Positions 11,917 through 25,800 of a DNA stretch of 64,000 nt are shown in pieces (within the stretch, counting starts at the first letter, position 1; each line of letters begins with the position of its first letter). The notes under the pieces are model-generated. The model was given only the letters and a program-made list of their open reading frames with translations, ran no database searches and was not told the origin of the DNA. Location: positions 1,054,001-1,118,000 of the forward strand of contig NW_017386008.1 in the NCBI RefSeq assembly GCF_000237925.1. The letters run 5' to 3'. A program made the position numbers and the translations under genes. Origin of the DNA: Schistosoma mansoni. Lineage: Eukaryota; Platyhelminthes; Trematoda; Strigeidida; Schistosomatidae.

Positions 11917-12581
11917 CTTCAATGCAGACTAATCAATCAATTTGTCACTTTCTACATTCATTTGTCTTCAGTTCTCTCCTTTACAAATGTAATCACAAAT
12001 GTTGTAGTTCAATTTTGCTTAATGTTACGTCTGGCCGATTGTGAACGCTATATTTGCTTCCCTAAGCTAGTTCCGTACCCCCCAGCTAGAACTATACACC
12101 GACTTGAAAGACCAGAGAAAAGGCACAGAGTGTGTGGGAAGCGCTTTACTACAGGATTCATTCATGTACAGAAAATACAGGGATTTTATAGTAATTAAGA
12201 GACCTTGGGTTTCCATAGTAGCAGTGTGTTAAACAGCCAATCAGGATCTCATTATTTTAGTAGCATAGCTTCTAATTAATCGCTGATTGGTTGGGGGCTC
12301 TTTATGAGCCTCTGGAGGCTCTGTTAGAGATCTCTGGAAGCCGACTCAGCACTTAAACTGCATGATGCTAACTACTGACTGGTGACTCGCACATACTATT
12401 GACACCTTTATGAAGTATATTCATCGTAAAATCTACATTATCATCTGGTATCACATAAGCGAAGTGGCAGCTTTCTTAGGTTAACCAAGGTCTTTATAAT
12501 TACATTCTCTCATCATTGGTAACAATCCCTTACGACTTGTCTGCATTCCTTGGAATTTTTTTTTCATTTTCATGCATATCT
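11917..12581. repeat. Tandem duplication, right copy (filled site)
   Basis: Homologous to 11402-11732 on both sides of the solo LTR at 12023-12351. The two copies diverge again after tttcatgcatat. Confidence 0.88.
12023..12351. mobile_element. Solo LTR with 5-bp TSD in a tandem duplication
   Basis: A 329-bp TGTTACG...GACTCAGCA block is flanked by CTTAA at 12018-12022 and 12352-12356. The neighbouring duplicate (11402-11732) lacks it and shows the unoccupied CTTAA, which proves the insertion. The length is close to that I recall for Boudicca-type LTRs, but identity is unverified. Confidence 0.88.
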
Positions 12582-12655
12582 CATTTATATACTTCCATAC
12601 CTCGATTGAGTAAACATACAATTAAGAATTATAAACTATTTTCAACTTTAGTATT

Positions 12656-13015
12656 GTTTGTTTGAATCTTCCCATTGATATCTTAGGACTGCAACTGGTC
12701 AGTCTCTAATTGGCATATGTGAATACTGTGCGTATTGCCTCGATATAACCTTTAATCCACAAGCATGGTTTCAAACAAACAATACTAAATGAATTTAAAC
12801 TTTACCTCATCGCACAAGCAAGTGGCTATCAGGACTCACTGACCAAGTGGATAACGTGATGGCGTTTGAAGCGAAAATTACTAGGTTCGAGTCCCAGAGT
12901 GAACATCAACTCTGGTGGATGCAGGTACATCCAACTGACGAGTCCCATAATAGGATGAAGTGACGCGCATCAAACTGGATTCCACTGCTAACCACTATCC
13001 ATCTTTGATTATTTT
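12656..13015 (+). mobile_element. SINE A, inverted tail plus direct body, near FUT8 3' end
   Basis: 12656-12790 is the reverse of the 3' part (ttgtttgtttgaatcttccc, ggactgcaactggtcag). 12815-13015 is a direct body (gaccaagtggataacgtgat, aggttcgagtccc, aactgacgagtcccataa). GAAA reads GAAG. Confidence 0.78.
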
Positions 13016-13336
13016 CAACTTTTTCCTCTATGCATAAACAATCATAAATTTAGAACAAATATTTTCATCTTGTCAATAATGAACTATAATTTGTCAATTG
13101 TTGTTTCATAAATCACATCTATTCAGTAGTATAGTACAATTTGAGCAAATAATTAACTGAAACACCCATAATTGAAAGTCAACAATTTTGTAAAAGTGTG
13201 AATATATATGTTCCTAACTATGTGTAGGCTGATGTAAGGCACCAAAATGGAAGCTGAAAAAGAAAAGACGACAGTGTAAAACTAAATCTAATATGATATG
13301 TAGTCTATTGAAATACTCTTCCTTGTGTTAATTGGA

Positions 13337-13657
13337 TCAAGTTATGTTTATTCTTGGTCTAAACTTATAAGCAGGTGCCATAAAGAATTCGTTCCTTGTA
13401 TCCTTTTGGCTTTTATTATGTATATTTCTGCTTGATTGATCTAGTTTTACTGATGCTGAACCATTTCCATGATTAATGAAAATATCCACTACATCACCAT
13501 ACTTTAACTGTTCTTTCATATCTGGTATAATCACATCAAATTTTAGTCTACTGTAATCTTCTTCATGGAATGCAATATCAATGGAATGACATAATTGTGT
13601 TGCATCACCCAATTCCATTTGACGTGTTTGCATTAATTCATAAGCTAAACGACAAAT
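13337..13657 (-). CDS. FUT8: FUT8-like gene, last exon with SH3-like tail
   Basis: It starts [13 protein letters not shown], matching human VCRVAYEIMQTLH after acceptor ttcttag, and runs 106 residues to a TGA. The second half ([14 protein letters not shown] through [10 protein letters not shown]) aligns loosely with the FUT8 SH3 domain (PGDIIGVAGNHWDG, LYPSYKV). It is more diverged than the catalytic exons. Confidence 0.88.
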   Translation of the reverse strand: MCRLAYELMQTRQMELGDATQLCHSIDIAFHEEDYSRLKFDVIIPDMKEQLKYGDVVDIFINHGNGSASVKLDQSSRNIHNKSQKDTRNEFFMAPAYKFRPRINIT

Positions 13658-13829
13658 CTAAGAAAAATATCCATAAGATTAACCGTCATATATGAATTGT
13701 AAGGGTATTCATTGAGATGATTTAAAGATAATGAAAAGGATGAATAACAACTGAAAAAGAAAGCTCAGGATAGAGTTCGATGAAGAATGCTGGTAAGCGG
13801 CCTATGCTCCTTGACGAAGGGTATCAGCC

Positions 13830-13861
<32 letters not shown>

Positions 13862-16800
13862 TCATCAAATTTTGTACTTTCATAGCTTAGGATTTTAAAT
13901 GAAATTTTATAATTGTTGACTTAAATGTAAACAGATTCACCTTGGGATTGTAGAGATTGTTGAACTTTTTTAAAATCATGAACCGATCAAAGTTTGACTG
14001 CAACAGAAAATCTGTAAGCACTGGATGGCTGCGTTGTAGTAATATCGGACTCACTGGCAGTGAGCACCGAATATTGTGCAAGTAGGATTCGAACCCAGGA
14101 CTAACGCTGCCCATTAGTGACTAGTTTCGAGAGGAAACACATTCAAAATAGCTTGACGATTAGTGAAACATTGCAATCAAAATTCCAGATATATATATAT
14201 CAAGAACTGTTAATTGTTTCTTGACTAAACGTTTCAGAAATTTTTATTATTATATTATATTTATACACATTAATATTGATACAACGGGGTACCAGATACA
14301 TATGCACCGCACAAATCTCATTCGATTTGTGTGAGGGCTGTGATACTGATCAGGTGCCCAAACTGAAGCAAGTGGTTTTCTTAAGGGGCCACACCCTGAG
14401 CCTTTGACCTAAAGATCTGATCCACAAGGCAGTGGAGCATCGTGAGGAGATGCAGTCCCATGGTAGCCAATGACCAACGATTGATTCATACACCATTTGT
14501 TCCATCTGGATACTGGAGTCCATGTGCATCATTGGTTTAGAATCAGGGTTTTCCAACTCCCAAATTATACAATCGACTAGCAAAACACCTTTACATTTCT
14601 CGATCATTATTGATGAATGATTCTCAATCTTGTAGTAATCATCACTGCATCTCTGTAAAACTGACGTGAACTGTTTATTCAACGTTATTTGTTTCATTCA
14701 AATTCCAGTCGAAACAAATAATGTAATATTGTAGATAAAAGTCAAATTATATTACTTACATTCGATGAAAATGTACACACCAAGAAATCTGTCATTGAAA
14801 GTGCAATAACGTCAATGATTGCATTATTCCATGAATTATATGTCTTTCGTATTTTTAAATCAGCTGAATGAGATCTACCTGGACTACCATATAGAATATA
14901 GTTAGGATGACTGTTAGGGAATTGTGTAAAAACATTTGGATCATCTGTTGCCAAATAAATACTTCGTTTAATTTGAATAGAGTTATTTCTTCTCATGGTT
15001 CTTTCAGAAATTGATCCCAATTTCTTACGATTTTTGTTCTGTTAGTTATGAAAATAACAAAATCAGATTTATTTTGTATAATGATAATGATAAGTTGGTT
15101 GGAAAATATTTCTTCTTCTTCTTCTTCTTCTTAAAATGCACAGTTTCTACTTATTCAAACAGAATTCTTAAGACTGTAAATAAGGTAACCTCTCCGTAAC
15201 ATGAAAATTCCATAGTTTAAATCATGGACTAAATTCAGTTGAATAGCAGTGGAAAACTAGGACAGATATTTCGTTCTATTATGAGACTATATTGCAATCC
15301 ACATCAATGACTTCTTTAAAGAATAAACTCAATAAATTTAATGATCGCTAAGAAGAGCATAGCTTTTATGATATTGGGTTAGGATCAATTCCTGAAGGAA
15401 ACATATCTACTGCCCTCTGGTTTTCAATGATTGTTAACCTGATGTCAACAATTAAACGCTTCAGATTCAAATCTACAATTGTAAGTGAATATTCCATAAC
15501 ATTTTTGCCAAACATGTTTACTAAGAAATTGTCCGCAAATAACCTTCAACTTTATTTAAATAAATCACTATTGTTTCTCATTGAACTGATATTTATAACA
15601 CATCATGTACAATTAATCCTGTTTACTGTACTCGCTGTCTTGATCAATCGATCTCTCACCTACTCGTTTATTCGACCCGCACGTTCATTTCTTTTGCTTT
15701 ACGGGCATTACTCTTTTATGCTTGCTTAAAGTGCTTGTAATTTTGGATATCTGTATGTGGTTCAATAATAAATACAATTAACACTTTGTATTCGCCTTCT
15801 GATTTATACACCGTTGGGGCGTTATCTAGTAACACTTATCAAGACGAACAATATCCGACGTTTAAGGAATATGTCGAATATTGACCACCACATATCATAA
15901 CGTTGAATCGTTGTATGTTGAAATCCTAAAAATCTTTCAGAATAACATCAGTGCTTTACGACAAGTTTTTCACCTTTCCCTTCATACTTCAACAAATAAG
16001 CATAAATGCCAAAATTACATTACTCAATGAATCAGATTAAAGTAATGTAATAATTTTGACATTTATAAAACCTCAATTTCAAAACATGCCGACAACTCGT
16101 GAATTCACATTGTCGTGCCTGTCTAGTTTAGAATTCTGAATGATTTTTAAATGATTCAACTTTGTGTGGGCCAGACTAAACTTTATTGACGAGACAATCA
16201 GAAGCTTCCATTGGTTTTCAAGGTCACGGCGCTAAGTTCGGTACCTAATGCTTACGTACGGTCGGTTTACAACGGATTTTAGAGAAGACGTGATAATTCA
16301 GCGTCTACAAGAGTAGTGATCATAAGATTTTGGCGCGAAATTCAATTATCCATTTGGATAAATAGAGTTTTGGCATTATAGCTGTTGTCGGTTCGTGATG
16401 AAAGCCTTAAGTATAATTCCTAACCTTAACCATGAACTGTAAATCATAATTTGAATTATTCACACAGGTTTATAACCCTCATTTGGTCTTAGTTATTATG
16501 TTGACACTCTCAGGGTCACTTTAGCGTCGCTCAAAGGTCGTCCGTAAATTATAGTCTCACCATTAACCCTAAACCTTAACTCTAACCTTAAACCGTAAAC
16601 CATGCCAATATACCAACAACATTGAAGCTATGCGGTCGAGGCTAAAAGAATTTTTTAGACCTTATCATGGTTTCAGAGGTCGACTACTATGGAGCCATAT
16701 GGATGTGTTCCTGCATTGTATGCACTATGATTTTGGAACTTCTGAACCTATATCTGATTTTGAGAAGTTTTCGAGCCATGTAAAAGAACAGTATCCGCTT

Positions 16801-19800
16801 TAATTTTTTTAGTTTTGTATAATATATTTTTACTGTATACTCACTGTCTTCTGATTGGCTAATATTTCCCAAGGTCATTTAAGAGTCGTTCAAAGGTCGT
16901 CCATAAAGTTTAGTCTCGCCTATTGTGTGTGCTGTATTTTAATGATAACTTTACGCTGATATACTGGGGAGTTGAGCACATCACCATACATTCGTTAAAA
17001 AACATAATAAAGCTTGTTTGAATACGTTTTTTCAAATAATTTTGTAAAGTAAAGTGGTCATCACGGCGAAAGTTAAACGCTTTGATACCTTGATTGATAG
17101 TAGTCACCATCTCTCTACGAATTCGCTTTACAGGGTCATCCATAGAATTCTATCGCTCTTGACCTATGCTTCCGAAATCTATTCCTTTCATACCACAGAA
17201 AGCATGGAAACATACATCAATTGACTTCAATTGACTCATTATTGAATAAACAATCAGTTGATTTTAAATAACTGAGCTAATCTTATTGACTTACATGTCT
17301 CTTTGACATTATCAGGTGATTAGCATTTTGTCGATCAAAAAATTTATCCACTTGTTCCATGTACTCTGATAAGTTATGAAACTTAGCCTCCCGAATTATC
17401 TAAAAATAAAGTACAAGCGCAAGATGTGATCATTAGAATTTACCGTGATGTTCATCTTTTTCGAAATGATGGTATCCGTGATGACGAAAATTTGATCTGT
17501 TTAAAAGTGGTAGGGTTTACTATACAGACTATACATTCATCATAATCTAAAACAATTTATTGCAAAGTACATACAAATTGATCACCGCCATTTTAGTCAA
17601 CATAAACTTGTGCGTCCAGCTGCATCCTAGCGGTCCATTGTATCCCATGCTTCCCTCCAGATGTTGACGTCTTCATGATCCAGTCGATCACCAGGAGAGA
17701 AAGGGCGAGAGTAAGCAAACTTGCATGACACCGGTTTTCACCTCGAACGAGTCTTTCAACCGTTCCCCAAGCATGATTTTGCGGTTTAATCCATCATAGG
17801 AATTCCGTATGATATTGACTATCTTCTCAGGCACGCCGTAGTGTCGAAGAAGCCGCCATAGTGTTGTCCAGTCCACGCTATCAAATACTTTCTCGTAGTC
17901 CAATGAAGTTGATGTGGAGTGATGAATTCCACTAAATTGATTGTTCCACAATGATCCGTAGAGTTGCGATTTGGTCTGTAAACGATCGATCATTACGGAA
18001 TCCAGTCTGTTGGTCTCAAAGTTGGGCGTCTGCGGAGTCCCTCATTCTGTTTAACAATACTCTGTTGAAGAGTTTTCCTGGTACTGAAAGAAGAGTGATT
18101 CCTCTGTAGTCATAACATTTGCTGAGATAGCCTTTCTTTGGTATTTTGATCAGAAGTCCTTCTTTCCAGTCTGTTGGTACTTGTTCTTCATCACAAATCT
18201 TACTGAAGAAAATTTGGAGTACCTTTGCAGTTGCTGCTACATCTGCTTTCAGTGCCCCTACCGGAATGTTTTCTGGTCCTGCTGCTTTGCCGCTCTTGAT
18301 TTGTCTGATGGCCATGCTGATTTCTTCAATTGTTGATGGGCCATCATCGATTGAGAGGTCCGTAGGTGCTGCTTTGATGTTAGGTGGGTCCAGTGAAGCC
18401 GGTCAATTCAAAAGTTCTTTGAAGTGTTCTACCCACCTGTCCCTTGTTCTTCAATTTTGGTCATTACCTTGCCTTCCTTTCTTTTTACGGGTTGTTCTGG
18501 TTTACGGTAATTTCCAGAGAGTTTCTTTGTTGTGCCACACAGTTGTCTCATGTTTCCTTCTTTTGCAGCCTTTTCCGTCATCATTGTTAGATGTTCCACC
18601 TATTTAAATTTGTCGGTTCTGATGCTACTCTTCACTTGCTTGTTTACTTCTGTGTATTCAGCTTGTGCCTTGGCTTTCTCTGCTCTTCTTGTTCCTCCTT
18701 TCTTCAATGTTATGCGGTGTATCAACAATGATCCATTCCTTATGGTAGTGAATTTTGTCGCCCAGATCCTCATGACATGTTGAAGGAATTGCCTCTTTTA
18801 TCCCTTTTCAGTTGCTCTCCATATTAGTTCCCTCTCCATTGAGTAGATCATGAAAGGCCTGGAACTTATTGTTGAGGGCTATCTTGTATCTATTGAGTTT
18901 GTTCATATTCCGAAGAAAAGCCGTATTAAACTTTTGTGATGTTGTTCGCCTCATTGTCCAGTGCTTCTTAAGTTTTGATTTCATCTTGGCGATCAGCAAG
19001 TGATGATTTGATGCTATATCAGCTCTTCTCCTGGTTCTCACATCCTCCATCGTCCTTCTGAACGTTTTGTTGATGCAGATGTGGTCGATTTGGTTCTGTG
19101 TAGTGTGGTCCGGTAAAGTCCATGTGGTTTTGTGAATGCGTTTCTGTGTGAATATAGTGCCGCCTATGACCAGTTTATTGAAGGCACATATGTTCGCAAA
19201 TCTCTCTCCATTTTCATTCCTCTCTCCCAGTCCATGTTCTCCCATGACGTCTTTGTATCCAGAGTTGTCTATTCCAACCTTGTCATTTAGATCTCCCATC
19301 AGAATGGTCAGGTCCTTTGTTGGGCACTTCTCGACGATCGACTGCAGCCTATCTTAGAATTGGTCTTTAACGTCTTCACCATAGTCGTTGGTAGGCTCAT
19401 AGCATTGGACGACGTTTATTGTAATGCCCTCTTTCTTTGTTTTGAAGGAGGCTTTGATGATCCTTGGTCCATGAGATTCCCATCTTATAAGTGCATTTCG
19501 TGTTTGTTTGGACAGCATGCAACTCCTTGTGCATGTGAGGCATTTCCTTCTTCAAGGCTGGAGTATAATAGAAGCTCTCCTGAAGCTAATCGTTGTTGTC
19601 CAACCTGCATCCAATGTGCTTCACTGGTTCAAAGTACCTCCAGGTAGTATCTCCTCGTTTCTGGAGCAATTCGGAAGACACTTCCGGTCTTCCACATTGT
19701 TTGGATGTTCTATGTACCTATAAAAATTGTTGCTCTGGTTATTAGAAGGGGCATCGGTCTCGTGACTTCCGAAGTAACTCGGCTTTCATCGTGAGGTTTC

Positions 19801-22800
19801 ATAACTCTAGTAAATGAAGAGCTTCTGACTCCCAGGGCAGAGTTTGAATAGTTTTAATAATTTTTTCTGGTTAGCGGTTTTTTAGCGAGTTAGTTTTCTG
19901 CGGAATGGGGTCGTTAACCCCATATACAACCCTCCTCTTTTATCCGGGTTTAGGACCGGCAGTAGCCCCCAGAGGGGCTATAGGTGGAGAAATAAAAGTA
20001 TATTTTAGATACGTACTGTAATGGATCTACTCATGTTTACGTCTTGATATACAGCAACATGTGAAGGCAGAAAATAAACATGTTTTCAAACATAGTACTG
20101 AACTTTGGGGTACTTGTACCACGTTACCAGCCGAAATGTGAATATTTGGGACACTTCTCCTCCCAAGATATATCCTGAAGAACAACAATACACCAGTGGT
20201 CAGTAGACTAATAGTTTGATGTTTAGAATCTATACAGAAAGCCAATCGGTAACGCTTAACAGACTTACTTGCATGGAATAATATCACGAATTGTTTATTT
20301 CATTCAAACATCTGATTAAAAGATAAACCCCGAACCTTCGCTAAACCAAATATATCGAAATCAACCAAATCTGTCAACCAGTATTCCATTGACAAAGATG
20401 ATGATTTCTGAATGACAAACCCAATTTTTAAACGTATTTCAATCCAAAAACAAAACTACTACAACAAACTGAAAACTTGCCTTACATTCTGAACATGCAC
20501 TGCCAAGATTCTGAACAATTAACAATAAAGTGCATCATACCATATTCTAACGAGGTATATAAACAAACACCAACCTTATCAGTACGTCTGATATGCACAC
20601 CAACAACAGGATCACCACTCATTTTGAAGCTCTTCAAGGTTGCATTGATTAATTGTGCAAATTGTGGCCTTGGACGCAAAATATAGGCTGCTAGTTGACC
20701 AGCAAACCAAACATATGGTGCCTCATGTAAACGTAATAATTCTGCATTCATATTTATGGGTAGAACATTTGGCAACAAGTTATGTATGTGACCATATCGA
20801 AGACGAGGACATTGGATGTTATCTGAAGTAAAGAATAGAACGAAAATATTCATTAAACATGATAAATTGTATATCGAGTGTCTACTAACCAAAGATAATA
20901 ACTGATTTGTGAGTCAGAACTTGACTCCATAATAAAAAGTGATTGAGCGAGATTCTATCAATATTAGGACGAACAATAGGACATGAAATTTTGCTAATAA
21001 TAAGGTGCAGGTACATCCAGCTGACGAGTCCCAAATAGGACGAAGTGACGCGCGTCAAACTGGATTCCACTGCTAGTCACTATCCATCTCTGCTTACCAT
21101 GCTTGTGAATTAAGGCTATATCGAAGCAATACGCACAGTATGCATATATGCCAATTAGAGACTGACCAGTTGCAGTCCTAACACATCAATGGGAAGATTC
21201 AAACAAACAATACTAAGTGAATTTAAAATTCACCCCATCGCACAAGCAAGTGGCTATCAGGACTCAATGGCCGAGTGGATAACGCGATGGCGTTTGAAGC
21301 GAAAGGTATTGGGTTCGAGTCTCAGAGTGAACATCAACTCTACTGGATGCAGGTACATCCAACTGACAAGTCCCAAATAGGACGAAGTGACGAGCATCAA
21401 ACTGGATTCCACTGCTAGTCACTATCCAGGTATGTTTACACGTTCTTTTATGTAAATAGTATACAGCGCTATGTTACTTGATGGGTTCTTGTGAATGGTT
21501 TGCAGTATTTCTTCTTTTTTTTCAAAAGATAATTGAAAATGTTCCACTAAATAGTTCAAGACAATCATAAAGATCTGACAATTACAAGAAATCGATAATA
21601 AATATTATCGTTTACAAACCTGATCTACCATTTGTATCCAGATGACTACATTTCTCAGAAAGTGGAAGTGTGTTCTGATGAAGCCATTTTCGAAAAATAT
21701 CTCCAGGAGGATGATTCTTCACTATTAAAACTCGATCATTTTCAAAAGCCAATTGTAAACAATACATGAGTTGATGCATGGAACAACCAAATCCACATAA
21801 ATTAGTATAGTCAAATGTTACATATTTGGCCATTTTACAATCTGCAGGATTCTATTTATAGAAGATAACAGGGTAAAATACAAGTTTTTCGATTGAATAA
21901 TAATAAACACATTGTGAGCGTTACTAACAAAAATATCATAGATACAATCATCATAATAATTTAAAGGTTAATATTGTTTGTCAATAATATACACCATATA
22001 TAGTTTGGGTAGACGCGTGTTTTGTCCTATTTGGGACTTGTCAGTTAGATGTACCTGCATCTAGCAGAGTTGATGTTCACTCTGGGACTCGAACCCAGTA
22101 CAGGTACATCCAGCTGACGAGTCCCGAATAGGAAGAAACACGCGTTCTGGATTCCACTGTTAGCCACTATCCATCTTTGCCTATCATGCTTGTGAATTAA
22201 GGCTATATCGAATCAATACGCACAGTATGCACATATGCCAATTAGAGACTGACCAGTTGCAGTCCTAACACATCAATGGGAAGATTCAAACAAACAATAC
22301 TGAATGAATTTTTCTCACTAAATTCTGTTAACCATGGAACAAACAGTTAATTTGAAGGGGTTTTGTGGAGATTTCTGTATTTTTCAAAGTTGAAATCATG
22401 AGTCAATTGAAGCTAGATCACCATGAAAAACCTGGAAGCACTGGACGGCCATTTCGTCCTATTATGGGACAATCAAATGTATTAAGGTACAAATTACAGA
22501 CTATCTCACTAAATTCTGTTAACCATAGAACAAACAGTTAATTTGCAAATTAACAACCAGTCGTCTTAATCTTCACTATTCCTTCTGTAAATATCAATCC
22601 ATCTTCTTTAATTTCATTGTTTGTGCATTTTCCTACCGATTGCGTTTTATTTCAGTTCGTTCCTTATTGGTCTTCTGCCAAAATATATATTCTATGTTTA
22701 ACCATTACCATATACTACTTATATGGATATAAGTAGACCACACTACAACATGACTATAGTGAACTATTTAATCCATTCTTGAATATTCTCATATTGTCTC

Positions 22801-25800
22801 GTAGGTGACAGTACAAAATGTTTGGCTAAGGGGTTCAGACAGAATCATAGATAACCAGATCGGTATCAGATTTTTTCATATATCTCTTCTAAGCTTTTGT
22901 ATTTACAGATAGTGGAATAAAATACATGCCAGTCAGGTGAATGACGTAATCTTGATCTCAGCTGAGTTGACTTATGGTGGATGAGTTGTTGTTCACTGTT
23001 CGTTCTATGCAAAATAGGCCTTATAAGTATTTCAGGGGGAATCAAATATCATTTCACAGGTCTTAATCAATTCCGCACTTTTGTAGAAATTTAACAATTT
23101 GATATATAGTCGAAAGTGGTAAGAAATAAGTAATCGATTCTAACCTGTTGCTCTTGAATCTTCTTCTGTAGTCTCTGTGAAAGCTTATTTAAGCCAATCA
23201 TTCGGATTTGTGAAAATCCATCTAATTGACCTAATTTGTTAAGAATAATTTCCAAATGTAAAATAATTTCCTCCACATTCTGTCGATAGCGAATTAATGA
23301 TGCTTGAATAGATGAAACTGTTTCATTATTCAAATCCTTATGATGAAGTCCTTGTAATTGGATAGAAATGCTGTGTAAATTGGTCAAAGTATTCTGTGCT
23401 TCATGTAAGTAGTTCAAAGCACGACGTCTAAGTGTTTCATGGGAAATACCAATCCGATTTACATCTGAAATCAAAATATTCACGGTAAATATTTCTCCTT
23501 ATTGGAAATCAAATGAACATTTATTACTTACTTACTTACGCCTTTTACTCCTCGTCGAGGAGCATAGGCCGCTCACCAGCATTCTCCATCCAACTCTGTC
23601 CTGAGCCTTCCTTTCCAGTTGCTGTTCATCCTTTTCATATCTGCTTCTATTTCCCGGCGTAATGTGTTCTTTGGCCTTCCTCTTTTCCGCTTCCCCTCCG
23701 GATTCCAAGTTAGGGATTGCCTTGTAATGCAGTTTGGTGATTTCCTTAATGTATGTCCGATCCACTTCCAACGTCTTTTCCTAATTTCCTCTTTCTTAAC
23801 TGTAAATGAACATTTATACTGTAGTGAATGAGAACACTAGTGGGGACTATCTTATTAAATTCTGATAACCATCAATCGTCTTAATCTTAACTGTTCGTTC
23901 TGCAAATATCAGTACATCTTCTCTGATTTCATTATTCATGCATTTTCATACCGATTGTGCTTCATTTCTCTTCCTTCCTTATCGATCTTCTGCCAAAATA
24001 CATTCTATGTCTGACTATCACCATATACTACTTATGAACCACACCACAATACTACTCCATCTTTTCATTTGATCAACAGTGATATATACCAGTCAAATCA
24101 ATTATATTTGTTCATTACATAATCCTGACTAGGTATAGATCATATAATCATTCATGAGACACAAGTGCACAATGATTTTCTCATGATTATTGTTGAAGCG
24201 ATCATGAAAGACTCAGGAAACATTAAGAAGCACTTTATCCAATCAGCGTTTGACTAGACGTTTATCTAGAAACATCATGCAAGTGAAAAGTCACATTGAG
24301 AGTTTTTGGTTGACTGTTTACTACACTGATACTATGTTTAGTAGTATTCCGGGATTTTCAGGAAAACCCAAGGTTGGATGAAAGTATGAATCATAATAAG
24401 AAAAGCCTTTAGATATTTATATTCATTACATAACATACTTCTTCAAGTACCAACTAGCGCTGCTAGGGTAAGAAATAGCCAATCAGCATGTCTCAACATA
24501 ATCCTGTACGGAACATGCCGTAAACCAATCTATATTAGGCTAACACATTCTCTTTGAGCAGATTCGTAGGATCTGGTGTTAGGGTGTACCTGTTTTCGAT
24601 TTGTTCACCTACTAGGCAATAACGAAGTGGTGTCACACTTTGTTTGGATACATACTGACCTGCATGGAACATGCCTTAATCCAAACTATATCCCACTAAC
24701 AAACATATTTATTATTGAGTCTCTCTCTACCCAGTGCTCAATTCGTTTGAAACCACCACGTCCAACCTTGGTATTGGTAGTGTAAAATCAGCTTGGAATT
24801 CCTATGAACTCATAAGATATACTTCCGGATAGGATTAACGGAGAGACTATGTAACTTTAGATGAGTTGTTTGAAAATGCGTTGCTAACAGTTGCACTATC
24901 GAGAACGAGAACACAAATGGGGATAACCAAATTTACTTGAATACAAAATTACAGCATTTCTTATTAACAGAAGGTGTTTTGTTGAGATCATGAGTAAATT
25001 GAAGCTAGACCACCATGAGAAACCTGGAAGCACTGAACAGTAGTTTCGTTCTATTAAGGGACTCCTCAGAAGTGCTTCCAGGTTTTCTATGGTGGTCTAG
25101 CTTCAATCGACTCATGATCTCAACTAGTAAAATTACCATAATATCCAAAAAACCCTTCTGATATTTACCAACATATGCTCACTAGTGACTGGCTTCAAAA
25201 GATATTTTCTGGAGTTCTAGTGAAACGTAGTGACCAGTGTAGTACAACCACGTATGGGTTCGAATCTAGCGGGGCGGGATCGCGCACTGCTGAGGGGTCC
25301 CAAAACTGGGCGAAGCGGCCGTCCAGTGCTTCTAGGATTTTCATGGTGGGCTAGCTTCAATTGACTAAAATTTCCTAATAAAACCTGAGAACCACACAGT
25401 AAATTCTTCATTTGTAAAATGTTAGTTAATTGTCTCAAACTTAACTGTACCTTCGTTTCCACACAAACCACTCCCTATTATCGTTCTCTCTTCTTCTATA
25501 TTTTTAACCTTCTGCTGCCAGACATTTCACTTTCGATTGATGATACATACTACTTATATCTGTCGACATCAGTTTTATTTTGACCTATGAACTATTATTA
25601 TATGATTTACTATTCTTAAGGTATGCCTTGTCTATCACTTACTATCTTCCTTATTCACAGCCACATTTGTTTAAATATTGTACTAATGTTGTTTCCTATT
25701 TAATGGTACAATGTGGTCTGTCTGTTTGGTATATAAATCTGGTGTTTGAATGAAACAATGATTCTTTTTTATTGATGACCGTTTTCATTTTGATTTCCAA

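Larger units (their letters stand above)
15045..17290 (-). other. FUT8 intron, mostly unassigned
   Basis: Apart from the microsatellite and the short repeated motif, no element is recognised. The ORF at 15427-15729 lacks motifs. Confidence 0.55.

Noticed and set aside
13820-13860. (TAAG)n as telomeric or subtelomeric repeat
   Set aside because: It is the tail of a LINE-2 copy, the same as at 52970.
14350-14697. 115-codon minus ORF as a host gene
   Set aside because: Lies in the non-autonomous family E repeat; the same chance frame appears in other copies.
21240-21330. tRNA gene (Leu or Ser-like) from boxes A and B
   Set aside because: The tRNA arms do not pair, the same sequence recurs at a dozen loci, and a hammerhead follows; it is a SINE head.
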